Assembly: GCA_001949185.1 (NCBI GenBank)
Contig: BDGG01000002.1
Location: 4,950,448-5,014,447 of the forward strand
From: Ramazzottius varieornatus
Taxonomy: Eukaryota > Tardigrada > Eutardigrada > Parachela > Ramazzottiidae
DNA: 64,000 nt
Direction of reading: 5' to 3'
In this document: positions 45,570 through 60,209 of the stretch, piece after piece
Layout: every line of letters starts with the position of its first letter
Numbering within the stretch: the first letter of the stretch is position 1
The notes under the pieces: model-generated
What the model saw: the letters and a program-made list of their open reading frames with translations, nothing else
Told to the model about the DNA's origin: nothing
Databases searched by the model: none
Position numbers and translations under genes: made by a program

Positions 45570-48274
45570 TCACTGCTTTCCACCGCGCTTAGATCCATGA
45601 CCGGGCCACTTATACGTACCGGTGTACATGAAGTTGTTGTCAGCTGCCAGATCGTCGGCTTCCGGAGGTCCGCGACCACCAAACTTGTACTGAATGGGCT
45701 TGACTTTGTCCTTCTCGATTTGATGCAGAAGCGGAGTGAAGATGCGCCAAGTTTCCTCTAGTTCATCAGCGCGGACGAAATGCATCTGGCGACCTCGCAG
45801 AATCTCCAAGAACAGCAACTGATAAGCCTCAGCTAGCACGAGTCCCTAAAAAAGAGTAAACTGGCTTCACAACCGAGTATCATCCTGTTATTATGCAATT
45901 CAATGAAAAATCGATTCTCTCCGATTCTCCGACTGAAAACGAGAAACCAATTCTAGCTCGTCCCATCAGACGAGAAGTCAAAAGTAAACTCACCTCGTAA
46001 CGCTTGCTGTAAGTCAAGTCGAGCTCGGTTTCCTCAATGCCGAAATGACTGTTGGGTGTCTTGGTCATCATCTTCAGGTAGATGGCTTCATTTGGCTGCA
46101 CGCGAATGACGAGCTCATTTCTCTTGGCATCGTCGTCCGGGAAAATGTCTCCATCAGGAGTCTTGAACTGCACACGAATTTCGGCCTTGCGTTCGTTTAA
46201 AGCTGTAAGAAAAAAACACGTGACACAAATTCGCCAGCGTGATAAAATATTTCGAGAATCATAATAGGCAAAGCTTAGTAAACCTCGATTGTGCAGTACC
46301 TTTTCCGGCACGCAAAATCCACGGGACACCCTCCCATCGTTCGTTATCGATCTTTAAGACCACCGAAGCGAATGTAGGAGTGACTGAGCCTTTGGGAACG
46401 GTTTCATCGTCCAAATAACCGGTTCGCTCGTCGTCATTTTTACCGTCGGGGTTTGCGATGTACTGACCCAAAACGGTGTCTTCAAGTTTCACCGGCTTGA
46501 TGCGGCGAAGGACGCGAACCTGTATTAAACAAATATGCACTGTGATATGGAGCTTCAAAATATTCCATAGGTGGTGCTCGTAGTACCGCATTCAAGTAAG
46601 AGAAAACAAGTCCGCCTGCTTTCAAAGTTTAAACTAATCACCAGTAGAAATCTGTAGAACCTTAAGGCGAGTTCGACAAAAGCATCAGCTTACCTTTTCA
46701 TCGCGAATATCTTCGGCGTCAAGGCTAACCGGTTTTTCCATAGCAGCCAAGCAAAATATTTGCATCAGGTGGTTCTGAATGATGTCCCTACATTAAAGCA
46801 AACTCGATCAAGCGCATAGACGCAGTCTGCATTCTATTATTATTGAGGAAAGACCTTCCATCGAAATTCAAACACGTTCAAAAGACCGCCAGAGAAGCTG
46901 TACGGTACTTACCGAATAATACCGTACTCGTCGAAGTAGCCCCCTCGACCCTGGGTACCGATGGGTTCTTTGAAGGAAATCATCACGCTGGCGATGTTGT
47001 GCGTGTTCCAAGAAGGTCCGAAAATTCGGTTGGCAAATCTAGGAAGACGACATTAGCAGTGATAAATTGAAGAGAATCTGAAGAGTGTGACAGTAATTCC
47101 CGCGGAGCAACACCCTGTTTTACGTGGCCAGTGGGTAAAAAATCTGAACCAGGTCGTCATGCCAAACGCGCACTCTTCAGCCAACAACAATGGAAAGGTG
47201 AGCCACTTGAAATAGCGAAGTGTTTCAGTTTGTTCGCCCTCGTCCCGTATAACTCATGTTTTCCCTCACAAGAGGGAGGACATTTTTTCCCCTGAATTCG
47301 CTTACCTTAGCGTGATTAGATTCTGGACGAGCTCTTTTCCCAGGTAGTGGTCGATTCGGTAAATCTCTTCTTCTTTGAACAAGCCCTTCAGATGTTCCGA
47401 AAGCTTTCGGGAAGTCTCGAGATCTCGACCGAAAGGCTTCTCCAACACTACGCGATTCCATCCTCTGCAAGAAATACCTCATTGCCTTCAGTCAGTGTCG
47501 ATCTTCTTGCTCCTTTAGATTGGTCCACTAGAAAATCTACCTTGTACCCCAGCAGGCTTTTCGGATAAAGGTGGTGGCAACGTCAAAGACGAAGGGCGGC
47601 AAGGACAGGTAGAAGACGCGATTTCCGGCTTTCACCTTCGCTTCCTTCTCGTCGAGTGCCACATGGAGGCGCTTGAAGTCCTCAGCTTTGTCGTAATTAC
47701 CAGAAACATAGATGTTGTTCTTCATAAATTCTTGAAACTTGCCTTCTTGTCCTGGCTGAACCTGCACAACGAAAGCGGCATTAGCGGATTAGAATCATCA
47801 GAAACAGATTCAAAATCGGTTGATGCATGATTTTAGAACAGTGGCACAAGCCAAATCTAGCGCGAAATCTGTCTCCTACCTTACAGTTAGCTTCAAAGCT
47901 CTTTTGCAAGTCATTCACAGAGAGTTTGGACCGGGCATAACCGACGAAGAGGGTGTTCTGGGGCAGCAAGCCATCACGGTAAAGCATCCTGAAAAAAATC
48001 AAAGTATAATATTGTAGCAGCGGAGTGAGCGGTGTAGTTCTCGAAGGAGGTGAACGTGACACGTGAAAATTGCGTCGACATACCATAAGGTCGGGTAAAT
48101 CTTCTTCTTGGCCAAGTCTCCAGACGCTCCGAGGATGATGATGGAGTACAAGTGGTCTTCTTTCCATTGGTCTCTCGGAATATCTTCTAGCAGCTTCGAC
48201 TTTTCGCTCTTCAGCACGTGGGCATCCTTCTCCGCCTTGGTGGGGATCGGCCCGGAATTGGTCACGGTTGGCAT
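45570..48274 (-). CDS. G6PD: Glucose-6-phosphate 1-dehydrogenase
   Basis: First and rate-limiting enzyme of the oxidative pentose phosphate pathway (glucose-6-phosphate to 6-phosphogluconolactone, making NADPH) in the cytosol. Nine coding exons: 48274-48084, 47988-47880, 47761-47541, 47464-47306, 47038-46913, 46787-46694, 46519-46300, 46202-45994 and 45845-45570, giving 534 residues in frame (human 515). Present are the coenzyme fingerprint [10 protein letters not shown], the active-site signature RIDHYLGKE (catalytic His and Lys), EKPFGRD, the structural-NADP region and the C-terminal [11 protein letters not shown]...GTYKW. The exon with the ATG begins one base before it, directly after an acceptor, so a 5' UTR exon must lie upstream. 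It is transcribed away from transketolase. Confidence 0.97.
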
Positions 48275-48436
48275 CCTGCAAACATGTAGCTCTACGGTCG
48301 GAAGTCGGATAAGCACAGCACTTGCTTTCCGAGGAACGAACAATAGGAGTTAGGATTTAGGAGGTAGCGAATATCTCGGATGCAGATTCTGTCTGTATGA
48401 TTGTATCGATTCTCGACTTCGATTGAAAACTAAGCT

Positions 48437-49049
48437 GTTTCATCTACCGATGGGTGGTACTTTTAGCCTCCTGGCCAACCCATCCACCATGGATTCTTTT
48501 ACGGCCATAGATTTCAGTTCGCGAGGCGGGTCAACTTGGCCGTTTTAGAAAGTTAAGATCAGCTCTTGATCATCCCGCTACGAGGAAGATCAACTGATAG
48601 GATCTCTGATCCTCAGTATGTACGATCCTCCACACAGTCGTACGTGTGAATCCGTCCCGCGTAGTGAGCACGCGGCAGACCGGCCAATCAACGGTCAGCT
48701 GTAAATCAGCCGACCGTGAATGTGCAGCATCACACACGGTTAGCCCAGCGTGTCATGGATTACCTGAATATGTACTCATGGCGCAAATCTGTNNNNNNNN
48801 NNNNNNNNNNNNNNNNNNNNNNNNNNNNNNNNNNNNNNNNNNGTACGACTGTGTGGAGGATCGTACATACTGAGGATCAGAGATTCTATCAGTTGATCTT
48901 CCTCGTAGCGGGATGATCAAGAGCTGATCTTAACTTTCTAAAACGGCCAAGTTGACCCGCCTCGCGAACTGAAATCTATGGCCGTAAAAGAATCCATGGT
49001 GGATGGGTTGGCCAGGAGGCTAAAAGTAGCACCCATCGGTAAATGAAAC
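48437..49049. mobile_element. Large inverted-repeat (fold-back) element with central gap
   Basis: The left arm 48437-48643 and right arm 48843-49049 are both 207 bases and almost perfect inverted complements. They begin GTTTCAT.TACCGATGGGTG at the outer end and meet at CACACAGTCGTAC. The 200-base loop contains the 50-N gap (48793-48842). Flanks are AAGCT / AGCTT-like, so the palindrome may continue a few bases, and no clear duplication is seen. The arms have no long frame, pointing to a non-autonomous DNA element. Confidence 0.85.
48793..48842. other. Assembly gap (N run)
   Basis: A run of 50 N within the loop of the inverted-repeat element. The right arm starts at the next base, so the loop length is uncertain. 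Confidence 0.99.
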
Positions 49050-50429
49050 AGAGCTTAATCACAGCTCATATATGTGCGCAAGTTGACCGAAAATCAGCTG
49101 ACTCACATAACCCAGCACCGCCACTTTGTCAGCGTTACCGCCACAACTGAAAGAGGTTTGACTTCCAGAGACCGAGCCAGATGAGTTCGCTGGGACACTG
49201 TTGGCGCAATTATTTTCTGGAATCTGGGTAAGCTCAAATCTTTCAGCTCTGTTCTATTGAGTGAACAGCTGAATCTCCTACGGATCAAGATTCGAGAAGA
49301 ATGGGATCTTACCTGTTGGGATCAGGGCTGGCGGCTGCGATTACCGCATTATGGACAGAATGGTCATCGTGCGGCTCGTGCCTACAAATGGACAAGGAAG
49401 TTCAATGGAGAGCGACCGAAGCGTACTTAAGAAAACTCGTATGTTTTAAGGAAAGGAACAGGAAAAGATGCTCAAGAAAACGATACGGCCACGTACCTGT
49501 GTTCTAGAGATCCCAGGTCGTCGTGGGATCCACGAACTTGATTCAGCAGGGAAGACAAGTACTCCATTGGACAGATCGTGTCGAGGAACAAGGAGGGTGA
49601 AAAATTTTACCAATGTTAGCCGAGAAGGTTTCCAACTGTGGAGCCGATGTTTGATCCTGACGTGGTACGAGCCGGTCACTGACTGGTCGCTGGTCAGGCA
49701 ACTGGTTGCAGGTTTATGCCTTGACATCGCAGATGGCTGTGAGAAAGGAACCCAAACGATCATTATCTCCTCTCCTTGGCTCCGTTGTTCAGCATCCGGA
49801 CCCGGATTCTCGGCAAGCAGATAAGATTTTGTGGGCCTAACAATTGTTAGGCTTGAGGAATGGGGAAGCGCCCTCGACAGGCACGGCCTTGAGAAAAAAT
49901 TGTGATCAAACCCGTGCCCAGGTCGCGTCCTCATGCCCACGTGTGCTGAAATAATATTCCGCGTCCAAAGATTTGAGCCATGTTCCTACGTACAAATGAG
50001 TCTTCCATGGTATGTTTTTCGGATCATTGATTGAACACTTGAATGTCCGTAGGAAAGAGTTTCAGAATCGAAATTCGAATGCGCATTAGCCAGAACAGAT
50101 TATCATGAAAGGGCGGAGCGCCTCCTCCGTTTTCCCCCAATCACACTACTGATATAAATTGACTCTGAAATTTGGAGGTTTGTTGGGCACTTTGGCTTCG
50201 CAATTTCCTGAGTTTCCTCCAGGCCATTCTCTTGCTGTCAACGGGCTGAATAGCTGGGATCAGAATCAGTCCGTAGTGTTGTCTGGAAAACTCCAAAGTA
50301 CAAATTCTTGTATCTTTGCAGAATCTGAAGAAGGTCTTCCTGGACGAGAGCGCGCAGCACCGATCCTGTCTGCCCACCGTCTTCATCTTCGCACTGTAAT
50401 TCCACCCAGTCTTTATCGCCGTCTACAAG

Positions 50430-53360
50430 ATGTCTTCTCCCACAGGGAATATCTACGACCGTGATCCAAGCGAGGATGTTATCCAGCAGCTGAAATCCAT
50501 CGCCACGAAGCTGCGAATGGACTCTATCAAGTGCACCAACGCAGCCAAATCGGGGTAAGACCACTGCTAACACGACTGGAATGTTATCATGATTCACGAA
50601 GACCGGGTTGATCCCAGAAGAGCTTGGCCAACCTTTCTCCTCTCTGCAGGCATCCTACTTCGTGTGCATCATGCGCGGACATTTTGGCTGTGCTGTTCTG
50701 GCACACAATGAAGCACAACCCGGAAGATCCTCGAAATCCTAACAACGATCGGTTCATCCTGTCGAAGGTTAGTTAGTTGCTTGATTGCTGCTGTGCCTTG
50801 TTCTTCTTTATCAAAGAGGGTGGCAATGGTTTGCTTCCTGTTTTGTAGGGTCATGCTGCTCCCATCCTCTACTCCGTCCAAGTTGAGCTGGGACATGTCA
50901 AAGAAGAGGAGCTGGAGAACCTGCGCAAGATCGATAGCGACCTCGAAGGACATCCTACTCCGGTAAGCTACCATTTCCGGGTACGCTGTGTGGTTATGAA
51001 AATAATCTCTCGCCTCTTTCTAGCGGCTGGATTTCGTGGATGTGGCAACAGGATCACTGGGTCAAGGCTTGTCATGTGCTGCTGGTATGGCTTATGGAGC
51101 AAAATACATCGATAAGGCCAGGTAAAACAATTTTCTAAGCTTGACTGCATGCAAAAGGAAGTTAGCTTTCAAATATTTTTGGTTCTCCGCAAATATATCC
51201 AAAACCGAAGCCGTGGCCCGTTGTTTGCAGTCTCCGTGTTTTCTGTGTAATGGGGGATGGAGAGTCTGCTGAAGGAAGTGTCTGGGAGGCCATGCATTTT
51301 GCCAGCCATTACAAGCTGAACAACCTCATCGCCTGCATCGATGTGAACCGACTGGGACAGAGTGAACCGACCTCCATCGGGCACGACATGGACACCTACA
51401 AGCGTCGATGCGAAGCTTTCGGGTATGGATATCATGCATGATTTGGTCGCTACTGTTGTGGATCTTAGTCTCCAAGTGCTGCTCTCTTTTTAGGTGGAAG
51501 ACATTCGTGGTTGATGGACACGACGTCAGGTCGTTGGTGCAAGTCTTCTTCGATGCTCGCCAGTCGGAGGACAAGCCCGTCATGATTCTGGCCAAAACCT
51601 TCAAAGGCAAAGGCCTGCCAGGTAAGCCGCGTTACGCTGCAGTGTTTGACTGGCTGATATGAACCTCCCATTTCTGTTTGTGTAGTTATAATAATGATTC
51701 TTTTAGGCATTGAGAACGAGTTGGAATGGCACGGAAAGGCATTGGGCGATAAGGCCGACAAAATCCTGCAAGCCCTGAATGAGACTACCAAAGGAGCCAA
51801 GCCAGTCACCCTTGTTCCCGAGAGACCTGCTAAAGCCGAACTGGAAGTTATCACACCAACAAAGGTCGCACTCAGCGATAAGCCTGAATATGAAATCGGA
51901 AAACTGGTCAGTGAATGAAAAGAGTCCATTCTAACCGTACATTATGCAAGCTCATGATATTACACGATAAGAAACTTAATACTGTTTCCATTGTAGATGG
52001 CGACTCGTCAAGCTTACGGAACTGCCTTGGTCAAACTGGCTACAGTCTACCCTCGCATCATTGCTTTGGACTGTGATGTGAAGAACTCTACATTCTCCGA
52101 GAACCTCAAGAAGGTCTACCCTCAACGCTTCATCGAATGCTTCATCGCAGAACAGAATGCCGTCGGAGTTGCTATCGGTAAGTATAGACATCCTGTGTGC
52201 TTTCCACTCGAGAATTTTGGCCGTATTCTGGCCAACAAACTTTGCCAGATCGTTTTTCAAGTGGCGCACGCTTACAGCCAATATCACTGGAAACCTGCAC
52301 CATGTGGAAAAATGATCAGTTCCAGCTCACGTGCGAATTTTTCCAGTGTTTTCTAGCAGGTGATTTCTTGTGTTATGCAGGTTTGGGCACCCGTCATCGC
52401 TTCATTCCTTTCCTCAGCACCTTTGCGGCCTTCTTCAGCCGTGGCTACGACCAGATTCGCATGGGTGCCATCTCGCAAGCCAACGTCAAGTTCGTGGGAT
52501 CACACGTGGGTGTTTCCATCGGCGAAGATGGCCCTTCACAGATGGCACTAGAAGACATCGCCATGTTCCGAGCCATTCCCAACTGCACAGTCTTTTACCC
52601 CTCAGACGCCGTCTCCACCGAACGCGCCTGCGAGCTGGCTGCCAACGTCGAAGGCATGTGCTTCATCCGCACCGGTCGACCAGCCAACCCAGTCATCTAT
52701 AAGGGCGACGAAACCTTCGAAGTCGGCAAGGCTAAGGCAAGAAACAGTCCCGTGAAACAATTTTACCTTTTTCCTGCCAAAAAATCAACAAGGCCGTGCT
52801 CGGCACCAACTTGACGAGCGTTCTTCTAGGAAAAAGGTACCAAGGAAGCGAAACTCGATGAATAGTTTTCGTTTTGTTTTCCAGGTTATCCGTCAAAGTG
52901 AGACCGACGTGGTGACGGTGATTGGAGGTGGTGTAACTCTCCATGAAGCCATCAAGGCAGCGGAGCAGCTGGCTGGGAAGGGTGTTAACATTCGCGTGGT
53001 TGATCTCTTCACGATCAAGCCCTTGGATGCCGACACCATCGTTAAGCACGCCAAGATGACCAAAGGGAGAGTCGTTACTGTGGAAGACCACTACCCCGAA
53101 GGTATAATAACTTCCCCTGACTATTGCCTTTCTTTCTGAACTTCCGTGACTCACGCTTTGGGAATATCGTAGGTGGTCTCGGTGACGCTGTAGCGTCAGT
53201 TCTGGCTCAGTATCCGGACATTGTGATGAAGAAGCTGGCGGTGAAACAGTTGCCGCGCAGTGGACCTCCGCAAGCCTTGGTGGACATGTACGAGATTGGA
53301 GCCAAGTCTATTGTGGCGGCGGTCGAAGGCGACTGGGCCAACACCATCGGTCAGAAGTAG
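50430..53360 (+). CDS. TKT: Transketolase
   Basis: Thiamine-diphosphate enzyme of the non-oxidative pentose phosphate pathway, moving two-carbon units from ketoses to aldoses. Exons 50430-50554, 50650-50767, 50849-50962, 51024-51121, 51231-51422, 51494-51621, 51707-51906, 51997-52177, 52381-52736, 52885-53101 and 53173-53360 give 638 residues in frame, within the metazoan range. Seen are the substrate/TPP histidine in [31 protein letters not shown], the TPP motif [13 protein letters not shown]...N, the pyrimidine-domain [13 protein letters not shown] (catalytic Glu) and [18 protein letters not shown]. It is of the animal type (closer to TKT/TKTL2 than to plant or bacterial forms). Intron 9 appears to use a GC donor (AAG|GCAAGA). 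A weak GT 15 bases downstream would add five residues. Intron 8 carries a palindromic repeat. Confidence 0.97.
52233..52316. repeat. Intron-resident palindromic repeat, copy 6 (transketolase)
   Basis: The left arm AACAAACTTTGCCAGATCG then CAAGTGGCGCACGC and the centre CAGCCAATATCACTG match the family closely. The right arm is degraded (CCTGCACCATGTGG). It lies within intron 52178-52380. Confidence 0.7.
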
Positions 53361-53848
53361 GGAAAAGAAGAAAAGCAAGCACGGTGATGTTTCTGCAGTT
53401 GGCCAGTGTGAGAAAGGCCGGTGTGTTTTTATCTATATTTATCCCAGGTTTTCCTTTTCGTTAATATTCATTCTGCTCCTCCATAATGTTTCCACACACA
53501 AATGTTCTTTCGCTGAAGGCGCTTTCCCGTTTCATACACTGTAGCTGAATTTTATCGCAAAAGTTTGTACAAGTGCTACTGTCCCGTCTTCGGTAGTATT
53601 TCTGATGATGGATTTTTCATAGCAAAGTTTTTAAATCTTGGACAAGTTGCCATCATCAGTACATCAAAAAGTGGCGAACGAAGTTCCTGATTCAATCAAG
53701 TCAAAGATCCTTCTTAAGGATCGAAAGTCGAAAACAAACTTTGTGACTCGGTCTCAGCAAGGCGCAAACGTTTCAAAAGACACGGTAACAAACTATTCAG
53801 ACGCACAGGAAAGGCCCAAAAGGAAGCAACATCCTGGTTGGCTTATTT
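53361..53848. other. Convergent spacer after transketolase
   Basis: The 3' UTRs of transketolase and the small secreted protein. The frame from 53638 runs antisense into the secreted-protein gene and is a shadow. Confidence 0.5.
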
Positions 53849-54631
53849 TTAGCCAGCGAGTACGCCAGAGAGGATATGCTGTACTGCGGCAGAAGCTATC
53901 ATGTTCACGATGGTGTTTCCTGTACTGTCAGTCGAAGATCCTGTTCCGGTATCGGCGTTCGCAGCACCTCCGCCCAGGATGGCTCCCAAGATCAGGTCGA
54001 GCCATTTATTACCTGTCGCGCCACTGTCTCCAGTAGCAGCCGGGGTTGGAGTGGCGTCTCGTACTGCTGGCTGAGAAGTCTTAGAGTTCGACGATCCACT
54101 TGAGACCCCGTTCGAGACTCCTTCAGTGCCACCATTAGAGCTTCCGCCGGAGCTTCCACTTTGCAGTCCGGTGGTATCACCTGCGTTACTGTTGACACTC
54201 GACACCGGTTCCGGATTGACGTGGGATCCCTGATCCACTGGCCGCGAAGGATTTCTTTTAGGTTGAGGGGTCGTTTCCTCACCGAAAGTCTCAGCTATCA
54301 AATCTCTGAACTGTGACAAGAAACACATATAGTAATTATGTTCAATCATTATTCGAATCGACTGCTTCTCAAATTGTTTCTTCTATGTACTTACAAAGTC
54401 AGATATAGCTCGTTTGGATCGAACAGGTGAAGCTTCCAGTGGGGCGTATAATTTGGAGTCCCGCACGAGAGAGCCAGGCCATGGCGACTCCTGCTTCAGT
54501 GCTACAGGGGAGGCTGAACAGGAACTGATAAACAGGTCCATCATGGCTCCTGTGAGGAGCAAGACGATCCAATAATACCGCAGGATATTTCGTACAGCAG
54601 CAAGGAGGTTTGGGCTTGAGGAAGACATCAT
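53849..54631 (-). CDS. Small secreted Gly/Ser-rich protein or peptide precursor
   Basis: Not recognised. Exon 1 (54631-54395) and exon 2 (54310-53849) join in phase and give about 232 residues. The N-terminus is basic, then a hydrophobic stretch (YYWIVLLLTGAMMDLFISS) that reads as a signal peptide. About 45 residues later comes a furin-like site, RSKR, then a possible peptide AISDFFRDLIAETFG ending before PQPKR. The middle is a long Gly/Ser/Asn/Thr-rich tract (SGSSGGSSNGGT, SSGSSNS). The end has two short hydrophobic helices (WLDLILGAILGGG and NTIVNMIASAAVQHILSGVL) around another Gly/Thr tract. This architecture would suit a proprotein, cuticle or secretory-granule protein. The start was chosen as the first of two adjacent Met before the hydrophobic segment; an upstream Met in the same frame exists. 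Confidence 0.65.
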
Positions 54632-56669
54632 TGGTTCGGTCCGGAGCAGACGTCTTGGTGGGTGGAGAAGCCGGAAGTCCAGGTGTTTCGATTTCGTTGC
54701 AGCAACCACCTGCGTACACTAAAAGCCTGAGAATGCTTACGTTAAGTTGAAATTTGTAAAGGACAAAGTGACGAACAATCATCTTACCGTCTGAGTAATG
54801 CTGCCGATGGTAAACAGCCGTTGTCAAGAAATCTCATCAGCCGCGGTTACTCAACAATGCTGTCAACGCGACAAACAGGTTTTCTTTAAAGGTGCGCTGG
54901 GCCTTGGTGCGCTTCGTCGAAGTGGACGACTAACGATCTCTTTATTGCTTGCTGCCCAGCCATCCTTCACTTGTGGGGACTGATTACTGAACGTACAAAA
55001 TCCGGTTGCTGCTTACCGGCAGCCAGAATGGTCTGTATATTAAGAATCAAGAGTTTCCAAGTAATTGACCATCGTCCGGCACGATGGCCGCCTTTGAAGA
55101 CAATCATGCACTGCGAGCGCGGTGCGGCACTATCAATGCAGTTCATACGGCGGGCTTAAGCTTGTCCTTCAGGTCTTTGCTTTTATCACAGAGCAGAAGG
55201 CGAAATGAATGTTCATAATGAGGGAAGTTGAGCCCAATTACGATAAAGTTCAGCGACAACACTTCGCTTTAATATGGGCTGATTTCAAATGAGCAGGTTC
55301 CCGGAATATAATTGACCATTTCCGGAGGATTCCGGCTTTCAGCTCTTCACACACCGTCTTTGAAAGTCTTTGAGCATTCTAGGTACTGCTGATACTCATC
55401 TGGGTCTCCATTCAAGGCGGATATTTAGCATGCTTCATACATGACAGCAATGACTTAGCGCGAAAACAAGGAGATCCGCCCACGCGGCAAAGTGCTTCAG
55501 CTGCTGGCTGCATAATCGAGACTCGAGGTACCGGAGGATGACGTGTTTTATGGTAGTCTTAATACTCTGAAACATGCATGTCATCAGGCTGAAGCTTTAT
55601 GGATAATTACTTATACTAGGGATGACTTGTGAAATAGGTTGTATACGAAGTGACAGCTGCAGAAATGGTTCCTTAAGCTCGGAAGGCAGTCGTGTATATC
55701 AATCGATCCCACGCTAGCCCGCGCCCAAATGCATGGCAGAATCCGTCGATTGCTATATCGCCCAAGCTGCATAACCTTTTCTGCCGTATGGCATACTCCC
55801 CGCTGATTCTCCAATCCTCCAGCCAGCGACGAGAACGTCAAAGAGCCGTGTTAACGTGAGTTAGCAGTTACACGTTTTGGCACAATGTAATTTGCATCTA
55901 TGGAGTATGTCGATGTTGTGGTATCCATACATGCGGCGTATGTGCATTGGAGGACCCCACAAGCGTGCATTCAGCCAGTGCGCCCGTATTGTTATTGATC
56001 GGCTTGCCTCTGTAAGCTCCCTGTTATTATCTCGTATTTCTTCCCGACACGTTAGCTTTCACCCAGTCCCTGCAAAATAAAATTATGGCCTCGGATGCGC
56101 TTTACAATAACCAGTAGATTGAGGAACCCTGATAGAACCCTGAAGCGACAGTGAGATGCGCTTTGTCGTTTGTCCGGCGATCCGTAATGAGACCTGCCGT
56201 ATTGACAGTATCTCATTCTTTTCTCAAGATGCACGTTCTTTCCTCGTCTTGGGACGCGTCCCGCATATTAATTTACTTTGACATTCTTCGGGCTTGATCT
56301 TGTTGTGGATTCGTGGCCTACTCCATCCACCGGGTTAAAGTTACACTAATCCTCACTACATCAGCCTCATCAACGGTCTCTTCTTCGGCGACAATCGCTG
56401 ACAGACAGCTGGTTCGTTTAAGTGGACAATTTACTTCTTCTTCTTTCATCGAGATCATCCCTCAACATCACACCTCGCATAGCTCATGATGAGCTACTAC
56501 CCTGGAGCTCTGTAACAGTCCAAGGTATCTGCTATGCATTTCCGGGCTATTCAGACTGTTTCATACGATGTATTACATTTGGGCCGCAGTAAACATCCCG
56601 AAGGAATTTTCTGAAAAAGTATGCTTTTAACGCAGCTGTCATCTTCAATTCAGCGCTCTTTATTTGCAG
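54632..56669. other. Long spacer between the secreted-protein gene and CaMKI
   Basis: About 2 kb with no supported gene or repeat. CaMKI regulatory sequence and 5' UTR exons may lie here. Open frames at 54798-54983, 55611-55841 and 55877-56080 are short and unrecognised. Confidence 0.45.
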
Positions 56670-56680
56670 GAACCACACAT

Positions 56681-59442
<2,762 letters not shown>

Positions 59443-60209
59443 CGAGTGGAAGAAATTATATACAGGACTACGAAGAAGTTACGATTCCCCCTACTTCTTA
59501 GTGTTTGAAGTCCAACCGACAGTAATATATTTTCCGACTTCGGTCCCATGATGCATGTACAGCCAAAAAAGCTTGTTCATCGTTAAGACTTTTGAGTTTT
59601 TATAGAGGTATGGTAGTTCTTCGATGCCAGACATTCCCTGTGTTTATATTTTGAATCAATCACAAATCCGATGCTGTGGTTCCTTACGGAACAAGATAAC
59701 TAGCGACTGATTACACATCTGCAGTATATCCAGTATATAACAAGGAAGAACGCCACCCTTACTTCCGGTATCTGGAATTATTAACCTTGAACACTACTAG
59801 AACACCTCATTAATTTTGCAAAAGGCTCGCAAGTCAAGCTGTTGAGACTTGAGCTGTAAAGGAAGGATTAGCGAGGGTGCGTAGAAAATGTTTCGAAACC
59901 TTTGCTTTGATGACGTATAAATGCGGCGCCGGAAGTTCAGTGAAGTCAGCGGAGCTACAATCAATGTGAACCCGGATTAATCGCGACCATTGGGCGTTGG
60001 CTAAGCCCGCCCTTGTGGAATTTACCATACTCAATTTTCGGAATTTAATTTTTGTGACATTGCTGAATGTTGATTGCTCTGTTCCTCCAGCTTCTAGTCC
60101 AAGGATCTTCTCGTCCTCCTTACGAGTTAGCTACCTCCACCTCTTCTTATTTTTGAGCATTTATGTTAGATTAGATTCTCTGCAGGATCTGTGGGCTCTC
60201 GACTTCAGG
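59443..60209. other. Spacer between CaMKI and the lysine-rich gene
   Basis: CaMKI 3' UTR and presumed upstream sequence of the next gene. Two CCGGAAGT words lie at 59761 and 59939. No gene is seen; upstream exons of the lysine-rich gene could be here. Confidence 0.45.

Larger units (their letters stand above)
48275..50429. other. Divergent spacer between G6PD and transketolase
   Basis: Holds the presumptive promoters and 5' UTR exon(s) of both enzymes, a large inverted-repeat element (48437-49049) with an assembly gap, and otherwise no supported gene. A plus-strand phrase WTEWSSCGSC near 49347-49380 recalls a thrombospondin type 1 repeat, but I could not build a gene around it. Confidence 0.5.

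Noticed and set aside
49301-49640. Thrombospondin type 1-like phrase WTEWSSCGSC with downstream Cys
   Set aside because: Tempting, but the pieces lie in different frames without good splice sites, the cysteine spacing does not complete a TSP1 repeat, and no signal peptide is nearby.
49446-49940. 164-codon minus-strand frame in the G6PD-transketolase spacer
   Set aside because: Unrecognisable composition with no splice context; likely a chance frame.
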